NCBI GenBank assembly: GCA_016584305.1
Contig: JACEEZ010005954.1
Location: 305,001-369,000 of the forward strand
Length of the DNA: 64,000 nt
Direction of reading: 5' to 3'
Source: Chionoecetes opilio
Taxonomy: Eukaryota; Arthropoda; Malacostraca; Decapoda; Majidae
Shown: in pieces, positions 58,652-64,000 of the stretch
Position numbering within the stretch: the stretch's first letter is position 1
Layout of the letters: each line of letters opens with the position of its first letter
Program-made: the position numbers and the translations under genes
The notes under the pieces: generated by a model
What the model was told of the DNA's origin: nothing
Database searches by the model: none
Seen by the model: the letters and a program-made list of their open reading frames with translations, nothing else

Positions 58652-59253
58652 TCCATCTGGACCCGGGGTTTTCTCACATCTTGACTTTCCATTAGCCTTT
58701 TTACTTCTATTACGTCTACTTTATGTCTTCCATTATATTTCTTTTGTATTATATTTTCTGTTTAATTCACTTTCTCTTGTAAATACAGTCTGTAAGCACT
58801 TACTCATCACCTCAGCCTGTTGTGATGCATCTTCGTACAATATGCCTTCTCTACCTTCAGCTTATCTACTCCTTCCTTATTTTTTATTTTTCCATTAATA
58901 TATCTATAGAAAAGTTTTGGTTTGTTCTTACATTTTTCTATTATATTTATCTCATAGTTACTTTCTTCTTCTTTTCGGATTCTTACATATTCATTTCTAG
59001 TTGTTTTGTACTTCTCCCAAAGGTTGATACCTCCTTTTTTCCTCCAACTATTCCATGTTTTTTCTCTTTCTAGTCTTGCTAATTCACATTTTCTGTTAAA
59101 CCATTAATTTTTTTTCTTTTCTCTGATAACTATCCTTGGAACATAACTATTTATTCCTTCTGTGTAAATTTGGATGAACTCATCCCATTTTTTCTGGGTA
59201 CTCCTTGCTGCATGGAAACTACTCCAGTCTCTTCCGAAGAATGTCTTAATCCG

Positions 59254-59979
59254 TCAAAGTCTGCTTTTCCATAATTGTATCTTCCTTCTTGTTGTCTCTC
59301 TTCTCCCCTCTTTTTTGCTATCATTTACTTCAAATTCAATAAGTACATGGTTGCTCTTTCCAAGTGGGCACTGATAATTTACTTTACTAATTACTTCCAG
59401 TTCTTTCGTCAATAGTAGATCTAGTCTTGATGGTTCTTCGCTACCTCTGAATCTTGTATTCTCTTTAATCCACTGAGTCATAATGTTATTCATTACCAAA
59501 TCCAACAATATACCACCCCATGAGTTTTCTCCTCCTTCAGTATACCATTCTTCCCAGCAAACTTCTTTGCAGTTAAAATCTCCCATCAAAATTATGTTCT
59601 CACAATTTTCCATCGTATTCTTTAAACATTTGCTTGTGTCTCTTATCATGTCTCCATACTCTTCTCTCCCCCAGGAATTTGTCTTAGGTGGAACGTATAC
59701 GAGTACTAAGTCTCTTATTCTTCCTTTTTTCATCACCAACTCTACCTTCAACACCTCGGCCATTCCTTCTCCTTTTTCCACATTCTCTACTACCATGTCT
59801 TTCCTCGTTAACACCATTACACCACCTCCCTTTTTCTGATTTCTGTTTCTCCTCCATACATTATATTGACCCTCCCCAACTGGCACATCCTCAGAATCAC
59901 TCAGCTTCGTTTCTACTAGACCTAATATGTCTGGTTTCTTGGCTCTCAGGTAATCATTTACTTCTGTTAATGTTGACAC
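59254..59979 (-). pseudogene. LINE ORF2: endonuclease domain (241 codons open)
   Basis: Apurinic-type endonuclease of a LINE: KPDILGLVETKLSD near the start, GGGVMVLTRKDM, ILMGDFNCKEVCWEEW, SRLDLLLTKELEV, and KSNHVLIEFEV at the end. The last motif normally reads S-D-H; here Asp is replaced by Asn, which probably kills the catalytic dyad. It is separated from the reverse transcriptase by a degenerate linker. Confidence 0.85.
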
Positions 59980-60044
59980 TAGCCCATTTATATTTGTGTA
60001 CGATACCTGCCATCCTTTTTAATTTTCCTTTGAACTGTCTTCTC

Positions 60045-60816
60045 TTACTCTTTCTGTTTTAGATACCACTTCTTCAGTTTTTGGTCCAAAACTCTCCAAT
60101 AGAATTTCTGTTTTTCCTCTTCCGTTCTCAATTCGTTTTTTTCTTTGGCTTCTTTAAACAGTACATTCAAACTGGCTCTTTCTCCCTCATTCATATCTTT
60201 TCTTATCCATATTTTCTTATATTCTTCTGTCTTTGCCAGTTTGCATGCCTTAGACAATATATCTAGTGCTGTATTTTGTGACCTAAACTTAACTTTTAAG
60301 GGGCGGGCCCCTCCCTCTTCATATTTCCCTAACCTATGTATCTCTTCTATTTCTTCTTCTATCTCCGTATTTTCTTCTACTACTTTAAATATTTCTTTTG
60401 ACACTTTCTTTTCTTCCTCTCCTCTTATATTTTTCTTGGGCAGCACTTTTTCCTTCAAACCAAAAATGATGACACATTTCTTTTTGTCCACCGTATCTCT
60501 TACTAAATTTTTCTTTTGTTTTATCACTTTGACTACTTTTTGGGTCAGATTTTTCTTTTCATTTTCTTGATCTTCTTATCTGGCGTAAGTTCTCTTGGTC
60601 TTTTTCTTTTTCTATCTTCCATGTCTTTCTTTCATCTTTCATTTCCTCTTGTGTCATTTGCCATTTCTTATGTACTGCATTAATTTCTGCGTGCAATTGC
60701 ACTACCGTTTCATCGTCTTGTGTACCGTTTAATTCATCCACGCTATTTTTCAAAATAGTTGTATTATCTTTTTCCAGTACGAACACTTTCTTTTCCATCT
60801 TATCTAATTTATACAT
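60045..60816 (-). pseudogene. LINE ORF1 protein (coiled coil plus RNA-binding-like domain)
   Basis: 60816-60559 reads KLDKMEKKVFVLEKDNTT and a long charged helix typical of an ORF1 coiled coil. After a frameshift, 60527-60045 reads KKKCVIIFGLKEKVLPKKN, HRLGKYEEGGARPLKVKFR and YKKIWIRKDMNEGERASLN. This order of an IIFGL strand, an RPLKVKF strand and a K.R.DM..ER helix resembles the RRM and C-terminal domains of L1-type ORF1 proteins. Confidence 0.75.
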
Positions 60817-60855
60817 TAATTCGTGAAACTACATTTTCTAGCATTGTGACTGTTC

Positions 60856-60858
<3 letters not shown>

Positions 60859-60936
<78 letters not shown>

Positions 60937-61048
60937 TGTGTGTGTGTGTGGTGTGTGGTGTGGTATGTGTGTGTGTGTGTGTGTGTGTGTGGTTGTATGT
61001 CGTTGTGTTGATGTGTGTGTGTGTGTGTGTGTGTGTGTTGTGTGTGTG
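60859..61048. repeat. GT microsatellite, interrupted
   Basis: About 190 bp of (GT)n with GGTG, TATG and TGAT interruptions, immediately 5' of the LINE ORF1. Confidence 0.95.
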
Positions 61049-61566
61049 TATAAGATAGGTACTTCAAAATACATCTATGAGTACAGTATGAATGATTAGA
61101 GTTTTCATTGTTGTGTACTGTTTTCTTCTAGAATAGACACACTGTGTATTTATGAAAAATTACATTTTTGGATGTAGCAACAGTCAATGTGCTTCTTTAG
61201 TATGTACCTTTGTGCCCAAAAATATACAAACAGGCAGTTCATGATATTTATACAATGTGGTCAAGACAAGGGCATACTATTAATGCTAACACAGTAAGTG
61301 CATGAAGTGGGGAATGTCACCACATGGTATTGAGGTGAGGTGAGCCAAGGGAATGAAGTATTATTCTGACATTAAAAGCACAGTAAAAGACAACATTTGT
61401 GGAAAATTAAGTGAAGTGAGTAGCAATTGGAAGTTGATTGGTACTAAAAATCAATCAACTGGTCAGTTCTCCTCGCGCCTTGGTAGTGAGCGGACGTCCT
61501 CCCCGCTCTCTGTTGTTGACGTTGACCTGAGGTCTCAGTGGAGTGAGGTTGTGTATGGATTTTAGG
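61049..61566. other. Unique sequence and LINE 5' region
   Basis: The stretch 61450-61566 may belong to the 5' UTR of the SGNH-type LINE; otherwise nothing is recognised. Confidence 0.35.
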
Positions 61567-62493
61567 ATGGCCACGTCATTGGAGTTCAGTGAGGGTGTTT
61601 TGTTTGCTGGGAGTGGAAAGGAAGTGGAGGCGGTGCACGAGTCTCAGGTGGTTTTGAGTGTGGTGGAGGTTGAGAGGGTGTTAGAGGCGGGGTGCAGGGG
61701 AGGTTGTAGCGGAGTTCTGAAACCTCTACTTGAGGCGATTGAAGATATGAAAAAAGTGTTTTGAAAGTGTAGTGAATGATTTGAAAAGTGTTGTGAAGAA
61801 GCAGGAAATAGAGATCGGAGCTCTTAAAAGGGGGGGTGTCGGTTCAAGTGGAATGCCTGTTGGGGCACCTGTGAGAGGCGTACCTGGTGTGGCACCAGAG
61901 GGTGGCTTGCTTGGTGGGACTAGTAAGGATGGTTACCGAGTAAGTCACCTGAAAATGGGGGATGGAAGGTAGTGGAACAAGGAGGGGCTCATTCAAGGCA
62001 GAGGAAGGATAATAATGACCAGGAAGAGTGCAGGAATTCCTTTCAGGTACTCTTGAGACTGCAAGAGGAGGAAGAGAAAGTGAAGGACGAAAGGGTAGAC
62101 GATACAACTCTACCCAAAGGTAAAATCTTGGTTATTGGGGACAGTCAGGTTAGGTTCCTGGATAGCGAGTTTGTGATAGGGACGGGATGCATAGGAAGCA
62201 GGTGTGTTTCCCAGGGAAGGGGATACGTAGGTCATGTTAGTGGCAGGATGGAGGGGTGCATGGCAGACCAAGTGATCAAGCCCATCGTTTGCCTGAGCCG
62301 TGGGAGGAAACGACGTTGATCGTTTAAGGAGTGAAGCATTGCTGCGACGGTTCAAGGAGGCTGTAGGTAGGGTTAGGGACTGGGGTGTGTGGTCCCTGTG
62401 GTGTGTGGTGTCCTTCCGAGCCGAGGCGCACTGTTAACGACGAGTGGTACTCCAGGACGATTGCTCTGAACTGCCGGCTGACAAATACCAATA

Positions 62494-63070
62494 CAGGGAG
62501 GTCCCGTTATACGAGCATTCGGTATACGAGAAATCAATGATATGAGCTGAGTAAATTAGGGTCTATTTTCAATATATGAGATCGAAAATCCAATGCTACG
62601 ACATTCAAACTGGGGCGAGTAAAATTACCAAGTTCAAAATGCACGCCCTACCACGTATGCATCTGGGCTGTATGATGATGTACAATGATTCAGATGCACA
62701 GAGATGAGTTTGTGGGCAGTGGAAGAGGTCTGCGCACCCCTCCCTTGTCCCTTACCTACCCTACCCTCTCTTGTATCACGCGGAGTCCCCTACAGTACAA
62801 CGTCTTTTTTGTTTGTATTGTGCCTTGTGAGTCAATTTTAGTGATTTGCTGGTTTACTTAATGTGCTTATTGTGACTTATTTGTGCTAATATAGACGCTG
62901 TGTGTTTGTTGTGTTTGGTAAAGTTTATTTTAGCTTGAAAAACATGTCTCTGATGGGGTCCTGGAACCAAACCTATATTTTACCATTAGTTATGTATTTT
63001 GCTATACGAGATTTCGCTTTACGAGTATGCCAGGTGGAACCTAACTGCTCGTATCTTCGGGACCTCCCTG
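62494..63070. mobile_element. TA-flanked MITE inserted in the SGNH ORF1
   Basis: Termini CAGGGAGGTCCCG and its reverse complement, with more similarity inward (TTATACGAG and CTCGTATCTTC), flanked by TA on both sides. 577 bp, no transposase. The ends resemble pogo/Tigger-type termini. Removing it rejoins the two halves of the SGNH reading region. Confidence 0.85.
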
Positions 63071-63076
63071 TATTGG

Positions 63077-63109
63077 CAAAGGCCCAACCATTGGCTGGTT
63101 GGGCCTTTG
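63077..63109 (+). repeat. Perfect hairpin, 14-bp stem
   Basis: CAAAGGCCCAACCA, loop TTGGC, then the exact reverse complement. It lies just outside the TA-flanked MITE within the LINE ORF1. Confidence 0.85.
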
Positions 63110-63212
63110 TCGATAACTGGGACCTCTTTTTCGGGCATAACAGCCTCTACCACAGAGATGGTGTATATATGGGTATACCCTCGCTATCTAACATGTCACC
63201 AAGATAACAAAA

Positions 63213-63460
63213 CTGTTAAGGCGATTGAGATGGTTTGGACACTCGAAGAGGAGAGAAGGTGGTGAGGCATTGGGGAGAGCTGTTAGAGTGGAGTGTTAGA
63301 GTGGAAGTTCCAGGTCACCGTCCACCAGGCATGCCAAGGAAGACATGGAGGCAGTGTGTTGAAGAGGATCTGACAGCATTGGGCATTGAAGAAGTTGAGG
63401 CAACGGATAGAGATAGTTGGAAACATATTATCGGCCGTCTAACCTCATAAAATATCATTG
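63213..63460 (+). mobile_element. RTE-like LINE C-terminal fragment
   Basis: Plus-strand homologue of 44945-45200: LRRLRWFGHSKRREGGEALG-type reading, GMPRKTWRQCVEEDLTALG and DRDSWKHIIGRLTS, then a stop and an AT tail. A GTGTTAGAGTGGA duplication near 63290 shifts the frame. It directly abuts the SGNH ORF1 remnant. Confidence 0.75.
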
Positions 63461-63473
63461 GAAAAACTGATGT

Positions 63474-63712
<239 letters not shown>

Positions 63713-64000
63713 CAAAAAGGATCACTACATTGCAAGGGTATAATATGATTAATTAAGAGTTACATTTGAGCATGGAAGTGGATCATTCAGATAAATACAT
63801 GAAAGTGGGACATTCAGCTAAATAATATTTTGGAAGGATTTGTTTCACGTCAGCAGGAATTCTGTAGCAAGGTTTTTTTTATTACTTATACTTACCTGAG
63901 GTTAGCTTAACAATATCCTCTAACCCATAGTATAAAGTGTGTTACCATCAAGCACTGTTTTAAAGTATATTACTGGTAACTTATATTTTTTATTCATATT

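Larger units (their letters stand above)
57130..60830 (-). mobile_element. Nearly full-length two-ORF non-LTR retrotransposon
   Basis: Minus-strand order: coiled-coil ORF1 start (60816-60559), ORF1 RNA-binding part (60527-60045), endonuclease (59979-59254), reverse transcriptase (58651-57999), thumb and C terminus (57853-57215), then a 3' end with four tandem copies of CAACTAGGTAAATA (57133-57190). Stops and frameshifts break ORF2 at several points, so it cannot be active as it stands. Its last 60 bases and tail repeat are shared with the SINE family at 36.3 and 28.6 kb. The clade is near CR1/Jockey-type elements by motif style. Confidence 0.9.
61567..63205 (+). pseudogene. CR1-like LINE ORF1 with SGNH-hydrolase domain, interrupted
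   Basis: ATG at 61567 starts MATSLEFSEGVLFAGS; a coiled-coil-like stretch (SVVNDLKSVVKKQEIEIGAL) follows after a frameshift near 61765. The hydrolase blocks are ILVIGDSQVRF (block I, GDSQ at 62137-62148), GRGYVGHVSGRM, then VGGNDVDRL (62300-62320, shifted by one frame) and, beyond a MITE insertion, FVDNWDLFFG and HRDGVYM (about 63100-63170). The final block normally has D-G-x-H; here His reads Tyr. SGNH domains in ORF1 are known for CR1-group LINEs. The reading is broken by three frameshifts and one insertion. Confidence 0.75.

Overview
This is eukaryotic, repeat-dominated DNA, most likely from an arthropod and probably a decapod crustacean. The evidence is: TTAGG-type (arthropod telomere-like) repeats; several families of decaying non-LTR retrotransposons; many short non-autonomous DNA transposons; extremely long GA/CT, GT and AT simple repeats; and a few small GT-AG-bounded candidate exons. 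There is no bacterial gene organisation, no rRNA, no CRISPR array and no obviously intact large ORF. The species call is inference. I found no operon-like or defence-like new system; the interest lies in repeat biology, a doubtful assembly block, and spliced host exons too short for simple ORF calling.

Layout. 1-4.4 kb is simple sequence: GT, GA, a 1.6-kb G/A minisatellite, and a GA-to-CT inverted block. 4.7-9.5 kb holds a minisatellite, CR1-like 3' fragments, three copies of one roughly 205-bp MITE, a 95-bp palindrome with TTA flanks, and an 18-copy 19-bp satellite. 9.8-12.5 kb is mostly GA. 13.8-16.6 kb is a transposon nest: a CR1-like 3' end, a Jockey/I-like reverse transcriptase element, and a hAT-type MITE with a perfect 8-bp target duplication. 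19.1-27.1 kb is a direct duplication of about 4.2 kb. Part of its second copy looks like low-fidelity consensus sequence, while the rest is nearly identical to the first.

27-45 kb mixes SINEs, TTAGG-like arrays, a long inverted-repeat element, an RTE-like element, a CR1-like reverse transcriptase pseudogene, two TA-flanked terminal-inverted-repeat elements and a 49-bp minisatellite. 45-57 kb is AT-rich, with a palindrome of about 490 bp and a few exon candidates. 57.1-60.8 kb is a nearly full-length two-ORF LINE on the minus strand. 61.5-63.2 kb is a LINE ORF1 of SGNH-hydrolase type, split by a TA-flanked MITE. 63.2-63.5 kb is an RTE C-terminal fragment, followed by AT repeat.

Host genes. 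By matching splice signals and reading phase I propose four minus-strand exon groups: A (56.2-55.1 kb), B (38.3, 33.7, 32.9 kb), C (30.0-28.9 kb) and D (13.06 to 7.57 kb). Two plus-strand terminal-exon candidates (49.5 and 51.5 kb) have the same phase. None matches a family I can name. They are hypotheses from splice consensus, phase continuity and codon composition, without transcript evidence.

Element relationships. A tRNA-derived SINE (36.3 kb, and a fragment at 28.6 kb) shares its last 60 or so bases and its tail repeat with the LINE at 57-60 kb. This suggests that LINE family mobilises the SINE. CR1-like copies at 5.0, 8.5, 13.8 and 41.3 kb share one 3' region.
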